Source of the DNA: Heliocidaris erythrogramma
Taxonomy: Eukaryota; Echinodermata; Echinoidea; Camarodonta; Echinometridae
Direction of reading: 5' to 3'
Assembly (NCBI GenBank): GCA_025617745.1
Contig: CM046870.1
Location: forward strand, 11,212,410-11,276,409
Length of the DNA stretch: 64,000 nucleotides
The position numbers were made by a program, and so were the translations under genes. Below, piece after piece: positions 1-14,100 of this stretch. The first letter of the stretch is position 1, and every line of letters begins with the position of its first letter. The notes under the pieces were generated by a model. That model was not told the origin of the DNA, searched no databases, and was given only the letters and a program-made list of their open reading frames with translations.

Positions 1-3000
1 GTGCTTCGACTTTAATTAATAACTGCCTCCAACCAAGCTGGGCGAAAAGAAAGATTGATCGAAGCTAAAAATCTGGACGGTGTATCATCATTCCCTTTGT
101 CATTTCAGTGGACGTATAAGTGATAAATGGATACAATGGTCAGTATGAGATGGGATCTTCTGAAACACTTAAAGTGCAATTGTTTTGAATCTGAGCAGAA
201 CAGAAATATGCAAAGAAATGCAAGGGAGGGATGGAATATGATTCATATCAATCTAATATATGACCAGCTGACCATAAAAGAAAATGGATTGATATAAATC
301 GGGATGCATTTTCTGAGAATGGAGGTCTTTGTTGGTCGGCAATAAATTCAATTCTGGTTGAATAGCACTGCTCTCTCTGGAGACTTCACTCCAACGCTGT
401 GTTTCCATCTATAGGATACTGTGTCATGTTGCTATTTGCATAGGTAAGAACTGCTGGATCAGCATGCGTTTGTGTGTATGCTATATTCTCAAGTGCAGTT
501 GATGCATGTAACTCCATACAAAAAGGGGCTGTACACCACACACTCTGGGGGATGGGCTCCTCTCGTGTGAAAGGGCCATTAAACGTTGACCGTAAAGATG
601 GAAGATTTGTTACCTTGGCCATTGCGTGGTTCTCGATCTGCAGATGAAATATCTCACAAACCGAGCTCCTAACTTCCATTTGCCCCAGATAGCGTTTTCA
701 GTGGATACCGTGATTGAAGCAAGCAGCTTTTGTCACGTTAATTGTCACCACTTTACTCTGACCTGATTTAGTTCTCTCGAGCCTTTCACACTTTTAATAT
801 TTCAATGAGACAACTACAATTACCTAGTAACTTAGCACTCTGAATGCAGAGAGTTATGATGACATGTCAGTGCATGGTATTTTCTTTCATTCCAATTTTT
901 TTTTTTAACCCTTTGACGGGGATTCTCTTATTCCCATATGTTTAATACAGGGATGATCCGGTTCCTGTATGCAATGGATTAGCCATCCTATTTATGAATT
1001 CGTTTCTCCCATGTTGGAAGTAATATTTTCTCTTCATACCGCCTTGTACAATATATGTTATGAAGATGTATAACATTTCTAAAAGCATGTGATGATTAAA
1101 TTAGTCCTTTTTATAGTGCCTTATAGGCCCGGATGAAGGACCCAAATTTGATTTGTACCCAGTATTCCTAAAAAGGAAATGCTTGTATTTCTTCTTGAAA
1201 TTGACAGTGGGATTTAAGAATGATTAAACTTAGACATCATGGAATGGTGGTTTTTATTGCAAACAATAACAAAGAATTACTGTGAGTGAAAAGTTGCGTA
1301 ACAAAATGGCAAATGTTTTTGAACTTGTTAGTAGTATGAATATAACAGTGTTTGTGTTTATAGGACTTTCCAGTTGACCACAGTGAGAAGGTTAACAAGA
1401 TCATATGCCAACAGGACTGATAGATCTACGAAACCAAAGCGTTAATTTGGTCTTCATGAGTCGTATGTACATGCCATATATTGTCTTATATGCAAGTAAA
1501 CAGAGCATTTTAACCTTATTCAGTATCAGAATATCTATGATGTGTGACCTGATTTAAGTTCTCTCTCAGTATCCGCTTGTCATTTTGTTTCATGGCAAAA
1601 GTACATGCTGTGGTTAAAACGTGATCCTACACTCTGCACCTCCATCTCTCTCTCTGTGTCTTGTTATAATTAAAATCCAATAGGTTATTGTTAAAATATG
1701 TAAGCAAACAATAGTGATGTGAAAAAGAAAAAAACAATATTGTCCATAACTCGCGAAAATATTAGCAGGATTTCCTTTGCGGTTTGAATTGCGCGCTTCA
1801 GCACATGTATATGTGTATGTGCCCAATCCATTTTCAAGCGTGTGTGTGTAGTTGCGCATGCCGTATGCATTTGAATGGACTCCGTGTGTGTAAATTAATA
1901 AATGAAGTTAGTGTGCATATATGAGTGAGCAATTGTGCAGCACACGAATTTAAGAACCCGCGAATATGTTTTGGGGTCGCTCAGCGCGAAAATAACAGTG
2001 TTTACAGTAAATGCCTTTCAAAACGCTCATTCTAGCCTGAAAAATGTGAGCATAATCGCACTCAATGTCGGTCTAGTGAACCCTCGGAAAAGATGTCAGA
2101 AAGCCCATGAGACCGTCCTGTCAGTCAAAAGTAGGTCTCATGGGCCTTCTGACAACTTTCTTGATGGTTTGCTAGACTGACATTGCTATTCTTGGGGGTT
2201 GTCAGTCTTGTGGGCCGTAGCCAAACAAGCCTGTTTTTATCTTCTTGAAATTTGAAACACTCTCATGAATTATGATTTCCATAAAAAGATTGTTTGTGCC
2301 AAGGTGAACAATCTTAAAAAGGGCTGTACAGTTGGAAACTTATTAAACAAGATTAAATGTTTACAAATTTGATGTTTATAAGTTTGGTGCCACTGCATGG
2401 TAAATACATTATCTGAAGATGCTCAAATAACCCCACAGGTGACTCATGTTGAATGTCAGTCCTCTCGAGAAATCTAATTGTACATGAGCTCATAAAACAT
2501 GATGACAACATCCACTCGATGTTTCATATATCATGCCGAAATGAAACGATTGGCATCGATTCCACCTCATCACCATTCTGCACGCATGGGGGCGTCACCG
2601 CAGGGCACGCGACATATTTTGGGAACTTTCCTCACCGTTGATCGTGGAACGTGGGAGAGTTGTTGAGATGTAGATCAAGTGTACATGACATTTAGGCTAT
2701 GAGGCATGACAAGAAATCATGTCATATTCGGAATTGAAAAAGTTGCAAATGGTTAGAAAGGGAACCTTTCATCATCCAATTTTGTAGTGAAATAACTGAA
2801 TGCTCCAGAAAATAGTCTTGATTTCTGAGGCAAGGCCTAGAGTATTCGTAGATGATGCCATCAATGGATAGATGACGTTGATAGCGTCTTCTCTTGGGAT
2901 TGGAAATCAGAGAACTAAAGTAAGGTGAAGATGCAAATGTGGTGGTGTTGCATTGCAGCTCATCGCAAACTCACTTACCTCACAAACTCTAATGATCTTT

Positions 3001-3382
3001 GCAATTCTAACCGCAAAACAAGAAACAGAGACTTGCCGAGAAAATCTTATGTCCTCCCTTTCAAGATTGATTTAAAAAGGCAGTAATAATATTTGGGTTT
3101 ATGGTGAAATAGTTTATGCTTTGAATAAGGAGCTTTATCATTCCAAAAGAACAATGATATTTCAGATCCTAATATCACATGCAGGTCGAAATTGTTATTA
3201 TTATATGCCACGCAATAGGTACATGTATAAGTCTTTTACCTCTTCTGCTTTTGTCCAGTAATCACTGCAATAAACAAAATGAAATGAAATGACATGCACG
3301 AAAATGTTCATATCAGGATTACATGTATCTGATACATTGAGGAACAATTCGAATGACAAATTATATATTTTCTAGACCATAA
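1..3382. other. Intron or upstream sequence without recognised exon
   Basis: No family exon is visible here; the cyclase exon that should precede 4126 is not in this stretch. It holds a long hairpin at 2065-2183, a short interspersed phrase (TTTAATACAGGGATGATCCG near 940-985) that recurs near 23809 and 55306, and scattered CT runs. Short open frames lack codon bias and look like chance. Confidence 0.6.
2065..2183. repeat. Long near-perfect hairpin
   Basis: The left arm (2065-2114) reads CAATGTCGGTCTAGTGAACC, then ending TCAGAAAGCCCATGAGACC. The right arm (2133-2183) is its reverse complement with few mismatches (GGTCTCATGGGCCTTCTGAC, ending GTCTAGACTGACATTG in part). The loop is about 18 bases. 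It may be a small inverted-repeat element or a stem-loop RNA precursor. Confidence 0.8.
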
Positions 3383-3450
3383 GGTTAGAGCGTGAGGTAA
3401 CCAACGTAGACGTCAACATCAGAGTTGGTATTCATACAGGCAAGTTGTAG
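3383..3450 (+). pseudogene. Decayed partial copy of the C1a exon
   Basis: About 68 bases repeat the first part of the exon at 4126-4284. The reading is [19 protein letters not shown] followed directly by TAG. Similarity runs from the GTGAGGTAAC block to about ten bases past the stop and then fades. A possible acceptor AG is not preserved in the expected place (ATAAGG instead of TACAGG). It cannot give a full-length protein; it is either a dead exon duplicate or at most a poison exon. Confidence 0.85.
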
Positions 3451-3602
3451 TGTGAACCCATCTATCAAATCTCTTTCTTTCTTCTGTCTGATTCAGGTGG
3501 GTGCGTGGATTGACCAACACGAGAGATGGTATCTGTCCACAGGGTTCCTAAGGACATGAATCATGGAAATCGGGCTAAAACTGGAGAACAAATTCCCCGA
3601 TA

Positions 3603-4016
3603 ATAATAAGCGAGTTCGTAATTGGCCCATGAGCAACTTTTCCCAAATGACCTTTCCCTTTTTTCATTAGGATAGGCATCTTTTCAAAGAAAGATAATAC
3701 GTAAGCTTGCTCGACATAGCAACCTACAGAATTAAAACTCTATGAAAGAAAGACATCGTAGACCAGGTGACTAGAATAGCATGTCAATGAACACTTGGGA
3801 AAGCGCATTGTTTGCAAGTTGGCTATCATTTGGCAGACTGTCAAATACCAACCATCAATGAACACTTTGTTGCTTTTCAGTGGATTTAATGTAAAGTATA
3901 ATTAAATGAACATATGAATAATCATTACATCACAGTCGATGCTTAATATGCCAGTTTATCTCAAATGACGTTTATCTGCTCATGCGCAAATCCTAATTAC
4001 GAACTCACTTATTCAA
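3603..4016. repeat. Inverted-repeat element between exon relic and exon
   Basis: The left end AATAAGCGAGTTCGTAATTGG and the right end CCTAATTACGAACTCACTTATT are inverted copies. Inner blocks CATGAGCA and AAATGACxTTT also pair. It is a non-coding, MITE-like unit of about 410 bases that separates the decayed C1a exon copy from the real exon. Confidence 0.7.
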
Positions 4017-4125
4017 ATCAGGGAATTTCATTTGTCCAGAAAGAAAGTACATTGTAGCCAGTCTCAAAACATTGGACAATAAACATTTAACGTTGTAATC
4101 TCTTTCTGTGTCCTCCCTGCTACAG

Positions 4126-4284
4126 GTTGGTCCGTGAGGTAACAAACGTAGACGTCAACATGAGAGTCGGTATCCACACAGGCAAGGTGCACTGCGGAGT
4201 CCTGGGGATGAGGAAGTGGCAATTCGATGTCTGGTCCAATGACGTCACTCTGGCAAACATCATGGAGGCTGGGGGCATGCCAGG
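4126..4284 (+). CDS. ADCY5/6: Adenylyl cyclase exon 1 of window (end of C1a)
   Basis: The exon starts after the acceptor TACAG and ends before donor GTGAGT at 4285. It begins with one base of a split codon and ends with two bases of the next. It encodes [11 protein letters not shown], then [16 protein letters not shown], then [15 protein letters not shown] and MEAGG. In the family the arginine of MRVGIH contacts the ATP phosphates and the [10 protein letters not shown] segment forms the dimer face with C2. The preceding exon, with the GDCYYC metal site, is not in the window. A decayed copy of this exon's first half lies 740 bases upstream. Confidence 0.95.
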
Positions 4285-6269
4285 GTGAGTTTAGAACAAA
4301 TCATGATGGAAAACAAAAGCCCTCCATTTTACAATAACGGATTGTAAAGCCTCTTTGACACATACATGAATGCAACAAATCATCTAAAAAGACATAGAAA
4401 AGAAAGACAACAAACAAACGAAATTGCAGTGGCAAAATAAAAAAGAAATAATGTAAATCAATGGCAAGTGAGGTGAAAAATAGTTAAGGGGAACATAGAT
4501 CCAATATAGCATAATTGCTATATTGGATATAATTGTTGAATGATACAGAAATGTAAAATGGACTATATGTGACATTATATTCAGCCAGCACAATTGTTCT
4601 TGTTGTTTGTTGTTTTTGTTTTGTTTTGTTGTTTTTGTTTACAAGGAAAAAGCTAAATGATTGTACATTGTACAGTGTGTGCATCTTTTATCCCTAAAAC
4701 AACAACACCAACAACAAAAAGAAATATATCAATTTAGCTCTGGGAAGATCCGAAAGTGCTCTGAAAACTTTGTCAATAAAGAAAATATAAACAAAATAAT
4801 AGAGAAATTATACAAAAATCCGAAGGTCAAAATATGCTATTGTAAATTGAAAAAAAAAACCCCAGAAGAGAGAGAGAGAAAACAAAAAGAAGAAATATAT
4901 ATTAAAAAATCCATCCAGCAATACACTGTACATGTATGTCTTTTTATATAGATCCTAGTAAAAAAGAATTCTATAATTAACCAAATTGAAGCATTTACTG
5001 TTAGTTAGAAATGAACCTATCTATTGGTTTTGAAATGTTTTTGTGGAAGCAGGCTTTTATATAAACATTGAGTTGTGCATGACACGGGTTACATAGCTAG
5101 CAATAATGAACCAAAAAATATAGTAAGAACAACTGAACACTGAATCTATGTGGGTGTAAGATAGAAATGCACTAAGTGTACATTTTGTCCAGATTTTTAA
5201 AAATGAATATAGTTTGTATGTTTACTGCATACATGTCAAAAGAGCTCACTCCTTTGTGAACTACATGTATCTTCATAAAAGTAAAGTATTGGAGTTTGTG
5301 GACACCTTTGTGTATCTAATTCAACGTGTACATGTTAAGCTTAATTTTATTTTCATGCTTGCTTCAGCAATGCCCAAGTAATGTATGCTGCCATTAACAT
5401 GGTGCTAGAGGTTATATCTTGTTTAGAATAACTACAAAGTCTCTATTTCACCTGGACATGAATATTTTAGAATTTCGTTCAGAGAGGGTTGAAGAAAAAC
5501 AATCCGTATTTTGCCCCAAACTCCCCCTGAATGTTAAGTCCCTTATATGCCATCGGATGTTATCTAAAAAAGCACTTCCCTTGTATCTCTTTCATTAATA
5601 TCACTAAATTGGGATGACCGAAATTATCGAGAAAGGCGCTGTTTTCAGATGGAATCAAAACAGCTAGAAGTATTACCCAATTCGACACTGGGCTTAACAT
5701 AATAACACTTTATGTGAATTTAGCTACTAGGTCATGTGTTGTTCTCTGTATGGATAAAATATAATTTTAACGCACCCAGCTATCACTTACTCGTAAATTT
5801 AGCGTTGCATCCTGGTATAAGAGCGCTGGAGCCAAAACAATCTTAAAAGGGCAAATGTTATTCTTACATCTGTGGTGTGTCATCTAGAATGTAATTGAGA
5901 TTGCTCCGGTGACTTTATGGACAGCTACGTCTTTGTATTGTTTTACGTTAACCCTTTCTGTGCTACTAAGGTTATGAGCAGTTTTCCTAAATGGACTTTC
6001 AGAGAGACAATTTGAATTTGATTTATTTCATAATATTATAAAGAAAGAAAAATAAGGAGAATAAAGGAGTAGAAGTAGGAGAAGATGAAGGAAAAGGAGA
6101 CACATGGAGGAGGAGGAGGAGGAGGAGGAGAAGAGAGAGAGAGAGAGAGGGGGGAGGGAACCCCGTTGTTTTGTTAACTGTAAGATTCTCTAACTTAAAG
6201 TTTTGAAACAACAAGTCCTGTGTAAATGTAGCTAACGTAGCCCTAGATAATGAAAGACGGTCAAATATG

Positions 6270-6310
<41 letters not shown>

Positions 6311-9300
6311 TCTTTATTTTGTTGCTGTTTGTCTTTTTCTCATTAATTCCTATATGATGGCATAACAATGGTCACAATAAATAGTATTTTTCTCATTAAA
6401 CCATGCACATTGTCTCTTTGAGGCCCAGAAGGGCATTAACTCTATGTAGAAGTATATGAATTCACATCCTTCAGGCTCCCAGCAGGCAACATTAATTATT
6501 GTAAGAAGTGAACATGGCCATTGTCCACAATATGCAAATATAGCATAAATCGGTAGATATATGACTACAGGTGTGTTATGAAGATAATTGTGGATCAAAA
6601 CAACATGTTATTGTTTTTTGAACACTATTTTTGTAAGGACCTGTCCAATCAGAAAATCTACAGTGCAACGGGGTTCTATTACAGCAGAAACCTGATATGT
6701 ATGGCTTTTTTCCCTACTTTATCCACCCACTCACTTCCGTTAAAGACAATGCAAATTAAGCATTTGAAAAGGCGGCATACATGAGGAGGTTATATATCAG
6801 GCTAATTATGCAACATTTGGCTCCTTTAGTTATCTTTTTTGTCATTGAACCCCCGGACCACCCTTTGTATTACTCACTCAACTGCGTTGGGTCCACCGGG
6901 GACCGCATGCCCGGAACCTCCCGTAACCTTTGATGCACGTACTGTAACAGCACATCTTGGGCTATGCAATTTTGTGTGTGCCATCTTTAGACATAAGCCC
7001 TTTAGAATCCACCTTAAAAACGATGTGTTACTATGGAAAGATTTGTGTACAGCAGAGAGTCTATGCTGCAAGATGGTTGACTGAGCAGCGAGTTCAGTGA
7101 GTAAATGGCTACAGGCTAGTGCGTGTATTCTGTAGGTGCTGAACGGTTAAACAGTTCCATTTTTCCCCTTTTTTTTGTTGGTTATACTTCCAAATTATGG
7201 ATATGCCATTTATAGCACATTGGCATTGACATGAGGAATACTTCTTTTTTCTCTGTTGATTGGAATCAATCAAATTGAACTGGAGATTCAGGTGCTCAAT
7301 TGGCTAACCAAAGAATTGAAGAGATTTCACACAATGGAGCTATAATCTTTGCTATTCTGTTGTTCTGTCTTCATGAATGTTTCATTTTAAAGCTGCCAAA
7401 AACTGGTAGCAGTGCCGTATATAGAGAGAGTCTGGCCACCTCGGTTTCAATTCAATTCAATTCAATTCAATTCAATTTTATTTCACATCACTTTAAAATC
7501 ACATTAGAAAATATTCAACAATCAATATAAATTGAACAATATGCAACATATTAAAAATAACAACATTTATGTACATGACAATATAAAAGAAAGATGAAGT
7601 GTGGAGGATGTGAGGGATTAACAAAGGCCATTGGCTTGTCAAGGTTAATCCCCTAATTTACCATACTCAAAAGAAAACACTTTAAAAAAAAAACAGATAA
7701 AACTAACATAACATAATCACATATACAAACACAACATAACTAATCACATTAATTACATACATGTAAAAGGCAGTTAGATTGAAATTTAATGAACTTGGGT
7801 AACAACATGGCGTATATTCCTTTGTTGCAAGCTTGCCTAACGGAGGAATACATGCGCCATGTTGTTACCCAACTGGAGCCGATCTATATACGGCACTGAC
7901 TGGTAGAATAGAAAAGCGCCATCTTATGGTCATTCCTTTGATGCAGATAAGATGATGTTGTTGTTGTTTTAGGTTTAGCGGCGCTCTTCATTCAAATTTG
8001 AATATTTATGCTTCTTATTATTAGAGAATAGTTGCATTTTATTTTGAACTGTTTTATTTTTATTTCATTTTATTTCAACTATTACTTTTGACTTGCAAAT
8101 GTAGAAAATGGCCTGCAAGTACACTCTTAGTTTCTACAAGGGAGAATGGTGCATGATTGGGAAAATAAGATGGACAGATGTTTTTCAAATTCTGTCAAAA
8201 GATGGTGCTATTTTAGGTCAGTTTAAGGCAACTTTAATAGTGTCACTTCCATTGCTCTCTTTGGAAGCAATCTGCAAATCAGAAAAACAAAAATCTGCAG
8301 TTATAAAACCACCTGAGGATAAATTCTATTGTAATTTTTATAGTCAAAGAAAATCTTCTGCATTATCTAAGCAAAAGCGATATTGCTTATCAGTACAAAT
8401 AATGTCTACTGAGAGCCAAAAGGTTGTTAACTCATATGGTTTAAATGGAATTAATGCCATTCTGGCACTTAGCAGACAATATCTTTCCATCATTTAGGCC
8501 TGTCCATGTTTGTGTTAAAGTCAACATGTAAATTGAAATCATATTAAAAGAAGAGAAAACAGCTTTGCTCAGAATTGCATTAAAGTTAAAAGTTGAGTTC
8601 TGATCATGTGATTACATTGTAAAAGAAACTGTCTGAAGTCATTTTGGTAAGGTATACTGTAAGGTTTTGGAATCATCAAAATGATAAGATATTGACTCAG
8701 TCCTGCTCAAAATCACATACACTTCACACAGAAATGTGTACACACATGTGGCAAGGAAGTTGGGTCCAAACTGTTCAGCTATTTCTTGTCATACTTCGAA
8801 TATGAGGGCATTTGGACATTTCTTCTCTGATATTCTTCCAGACTGATATAAAAAGATTGAGAAAGCTAACAAATTATTTTTCACCTTATCAGAACTCAAC
8901 GTTCTCTTTAAAGTCATCATGTGTGCTGAAATGATATTGAAAGAAGAGAGGAGAGCTTTGCTTAGAATAAAGGCTACCTCTAATCCGACAATCATAGAAT
9001 CATAAATAGTAACTTAATAGTAAGCTTTTGGTTTGTGTTTACTTATATCAAGTCATCAGTCAGAGGCAATTGTTTGTTAAGAGATATTTTTGGAGTACCA
9101 GGCTAAAAGGAATTTTACCCGTCTTCACAGCCTCTAATCGATTTGGTTTCTCTGCAAAGCCATGTCCCCTCATAGAGCTATCAGTCCCAGCCTCGCTCAG
9201 TCGATCGGCCAAGCCAAGAATTCTCTTTATCACAACCAGCAATCTCACGTAAACACTTCATTGTCGCCTTCAAACGAGAAGGGGGCAATTGCCCGCATCG

Positions 9301-11107
9301 CGTCGGGTCGTGGGGCACCGGAAACGCAGAGCAACACTTTCAATTTGAAGATGCACGGTGCATTTCTGCAGCGCTATACGCCTCTTCAGATTCAAAAGAC
9401 CGCAGGCTAGAGCACGCGTGTGTCATTCTTGGCATATTGTGTCTTAGTCATTTATCTCACACTTTTCGATCCTCACTTTGTCCTTATTTGTATGTATTCT
9501 TTGTGTATCTTCTCCTCTCAGTTTTTTTTCCCTCTCCACCTCCTCATTTCTTTCACCTTTAGACTTCTCCCTTTTTCTCACTCTCTTGGTCTAAATTATA
9601 CTCTCCATTTGTTCTTTGTTTGTTACTCTCTTTTCCCCTCTCCCTCTTTTCCCCTCTCCCTCTTTTCCCCTCTCCCTCTTTTCCCCTCTCCCTCTTTTCC
9701 CCTCTCCCTCTTTTCCCCGTCTCCCTCTTTTCCCCGTCTCCCTCTTTTACTCTCTCTTTTACTCGTCGTACTCTCACACACTCTCTCTCTCTTCATCACT
9801 CCTCTCTCACACTCTCACTTTCCCTATTTCATTCTCCCTCTTCACTCTCACTCTCTCTTCTCACTCTCTCTCCCTCTCTCTCTCCCTCTCTCTCTCTCGC
9901 ACACTCTCTATCATTCCCTCTCTCTCACACTCTCACTCACTCTCACTCTCACTCTCCCTATTTCACTCTCTCTCTTCTCTCTCTCTTCTCTCTCTCTTCT
10001 CACTCTCTTCTCACTCTCTATCTCTCTGATTCTCTCTATAAATGCATGGCTGCATATCTTGGAGACCTGTCTTTGATTTTTCTGACTTGGGGGATTCTCT
10101 TGACCTCTCTCCCCTTCTCCATCCCTCTTTATCGATGTTATGCTTGTCTGTCATTCTCTTTGTTGCTGTCTGTCAGTTTCCCTCTATTTCCTTTTTCCAC
10201 CAGTATGGTTGTCTCAATAACACTTCTTTTTATTTTCTCTCCTTCTTTTAATCTCCGCCTCTCTCTTGTTTTTGTGCTTGCCAGTTCTTTACGTCCTTAT
10301 CAATTAATTTTTGCATCTGTCCTCTTTTATGTATCCCTTCCCTCTTTCAATCTCAACTCTTCTCTGCTCTTCATCTTTTTCCTTCCCTTTGCTGTCTTCC
10401 ATCTCTTTCCTTCTTTCAATTTCTATCTCTTTCCCTCTCCCTTCTTTCTTGCCCTCTCTCTTTTTTCTCTTTCTATCTCCCTCTCTCTTTCCATGTCTCT
10501 CCCTTATCCCTATCTATCTATCTATCTATCTATCTATCTCAGACATTTTCCATTTTCTCATGCACCATTTATTTTGTTTATATTTTTTCCCCAGTCTTTT
10601 ATAGAATGGGAGTTTCTACCATAAATACTATATCTGATACTAAGTTGTTTTCTATATGTAGTGCATCTTTCTGTAAAATCTGCTCAAATTTCCATTTAAT
10701 ACATGAGCAATGTGTTTAATATTTTCCATCCCAAGTTGTTTTGCATTACCATTTTGGGGTTTTACCTGTTGATACAAAGTCACCCTTTAATCTCAATTCC
10801 TATATCACTCCTTCATCTTTCATTCCATCCATCAGTCTATCCATCCACCAGTCTGTCTATCACTGTTCGTGAACATCTTTTCTCTCCTCCCTCTTGATAT
10901 ACATGCACCTCCCACACAGCCAGCGTTGCCCATTCTGGTCCTCCAAAGCAATTTATCGGAAGTCGGGTTCTTACGTGAGGTGCTTATGGCAGGTTTGATT
11001 TCCCTGGTTCGGCTGATCAGACTAGCACGAGTGTCGGTCTTTGACTCCACTGGTATATCTCTGGGCTATATAATAATAAGCAAGAAGGGCAAGGACTCCT
11101 CTTCTTT

Positions 11108-11144
<37 letters not shown>

Positions 11145-14100
11145 GAGAAGGTTGTATTCCGTAAAGGTGAAACGAATGATCTGTGAGCTTCCTCATTCTT
11201 TTTGTGTTTAGTTTGGAAGAGTATCGTAGAAGAAATGTACCCTGAAAAGAAATGCTCTTTGAATGCCCTCATACTTTAAATATGAATGGATATAGCTGAA
11301 AAGGTTTGACCCAAGCTTAGTCCATCCAAGATGCCCATTTGCGGTGTTGTTCAAGACCTCAAAATACTGACTCTTACTTTTATGTACTACACGGGATATT
11401 CTACATTTCCCGATTCTTGCTTTTACATTGAAATCGCATGACCAGTACAGAACTCTATCTTTAGAAAAAAAATATTCATTACTGATCATGCAATATCATT
11501 GTGAAAGAAGTTAATTTGAAAGGGTGATGTGCAGTAAGTACATGTAGGAACAGTTGTATATTATGAAGTATAGGCATCATGAAAAGAAGATAACAAATTG
11601 ATTAAATTTTGCTGAAACTCATGCACAAACAGTGAAATATACCAGACACAGATATTGGTATATGGGACCACACAAACATATAGCAGAAGAGTTTGGTGCA
11701 AAGTTTGAAATTATTCCCAGTTGTATTTGGATTATGAGAGCATTTCAAGTGGAATTCTTTTCATGTGACATATTGCTATTTGAATCTTCGACAAGGACAC
11801 CAAAAGAATGAGAATGCTCACAAATTCTTTACCCCACCCCCTTACCATAATGCAACCTTCTCTTTTTACTTATCAAGCGAGATGGATACACCAAATTGAA
11901 TAAATAACCCTGAAGGTTTCTGATTTTTGTCTGAAGATCGATACTCCAAGGACACATGTTATTATTCTCCCTTAGAGCTTCACCCCCTTCTTCCATAACC
12001 ATGACCTTTAAAAAAAAAGTTATAATAAATAATTCCAAAACAGAACAAAAAAAAAAGAACCAGCTACAATATTGGCAAAGGCAAGCATTTGGTTCATATG
12101 TATTTCCATGTCACCAACCGGTATTGAAGTTTGATTCATATTTTTAAATGAATATTTGACTTCAGAACGTACATGAATGTACCCACTTGTGTTGCGTTGA
12201 TAGCTCAGATATAGTTTTCACATTTATGATTCTGTACAATATTCACCGCACTTCATCGATTGAAGAGTCGACTTACATTTCTGTATTGAAAGCAGTGAGC
12301 TGAATACTGAAGAGGTAATAGTTTCCAGTTTCGGAAACCACAGTGTTAGCCAAAGTTGAGGGCTTGGTGAAACCCTCTCTGTGCTGCGGTTGTCAATTAA
12401 TTCCTTCGAAGAATTCTAATCAATGGTGTTCTGCATTTAAATAGTTTGATTAGAAATGCATTCCTCTGTTGAAACCTAGAGGGACTTTAACTGTCTTGCT
12501 TTCAGCAGACAAATTATCTTTTTTTTTTCTGTCTGTAACTAAATCGGGCATATATTGTGAACTGTTCCATCCAGTAAAATGTATCCAGAACAATATATCC
12601 AATTTAACAATGACACAAGGAATTCAAACTTAACCCCAGGTGACTTCTGAATTCGCTCATTCCTATAGGCTTAATACAGGGGAGTGTTTCATCAAGTGTT
12701 TTGTCAGTGATTTTTACTGCCAACTGTTATAAGCTACTGAAATCCTTGCATCTGATTGGCTGAGAGCAAATTTGTCAGTAAAAATCACTGACAAAGTGCT
12801 TGATGAAAGAAACGCTCCCCAGGTCCCACCCAGTTCCAGAAGGCAGTGGGCTAATTATTGACTCATGAAATATTGTTTAGGCCTGTAAGTTGACCTAGGT
12901 GGTGTACTTGTTGACGATGTGACCAAAGAAACAGACAAGTTCTTGAGAGAGCTGTGCAAAGTTGCACAAGACAGAAATACCTGGGCCCTCTTGCATAAAA
13001 AGTTTGCATTTAATGTAAATCAAAATATCAAAAAAATTAATATAAATCGCAATTACGCGATCCTGATTGGTCGACAACCAAGTTGCACTTCTTTTTTTTC
13101 GTTGCAATTTAAAACAAATTTTGTACAAGAGGGCCCTGGAGAGAGTTTGTCAATGGGGTCAACAGGAGTCGTAGACGACTTGACGGCACCTAACAACATA
13201 CATGTACATGTACATGTAGAGGGGGCTAGATGATTGCACAGATGATATTATCTTCATCTGCTGGTTAGTTGTAGAATTGATGCTCGTGTCAGTAGGGGGT
13301 TTATAGCATCGTATATGAGAAATGAAGGGTACATGCAACCGGTTCTTTATATCATTATATAACATTCCTCAATTACGTCACAGCATGGGATACATTGGTC
13401 GATGGTAACCAACCGAGAGAGTTTGTTAGCTCTAAATGCACTGTTCATGTGAAGCTTATGTTCTTTTTTCTCTTTGACTTCTTGTGGCAGGTATGTTTTA
13501 TGATTGCTAACATGCTGGGCTTCTTATTTACCTGGCTTCAAAAGTGCATTGGCATATCCTCATGTTCCAGGCAGAACGGCACAATCTCAAATTCTTCTCC
13601 AATATATAAATTGTTCAGTTTTGATTACTTAAAGATAAAGTTGAGTTCTGGTCATGTGATTGCACTGTGATAACTGTCTCGAAGCAATTGGGAAAGGTTG
13701 ATGATGCTGAAAATGAAAAATCGGTGTATGCTGTGCAGTTATGGTATCATCAAAATGATAAGAAATTGATTCAGTATTGCTGAAAAGCACATGCTCTGCA
13801 CACAGAAATGGGTATAAGGGACTACACTTACATGTGGCGTGAATGTTTTACCCGATCAGTTCAGATATCTGTTGTCATAATCAAATATGAGGACATTTAA
13901 AGAGCAATGTTTTTCAGGGGGCGTTTCAACTACAATATTCTTCTGAACTGACTAAAAACATAATCAGAACACTAACAAATTATTTCCATCTTTACCAGAC
14001 CTTGATAATATCACTGTTAGCAATACACTGACTGAAATATATTTAAAAGATGAAGTCACAGGACAGTCCAAGTCTTAAAAAATAATTTACCCCCAAATGT

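Noticed and set aside
1-4125. Search for the preceding C1a exon (GDCYYCVSG region)
   Set aside because: No matching codons were seen in any frame, so that exon must lie to the left of the window.
8108-8497. 129-codon plus-strand frame with a fair start context
   Set aside because: No family recognised, AT-driven codons, no splice or neighbour support; a chance frame or an unknown exon cannot be separated here.
9420-10624. Long Ser/Leu/Pro/Phe frames, up to 334 codons
   Set aside because: They run through a pyrimidine-only tract; several frames are open at once, as expected from composition.
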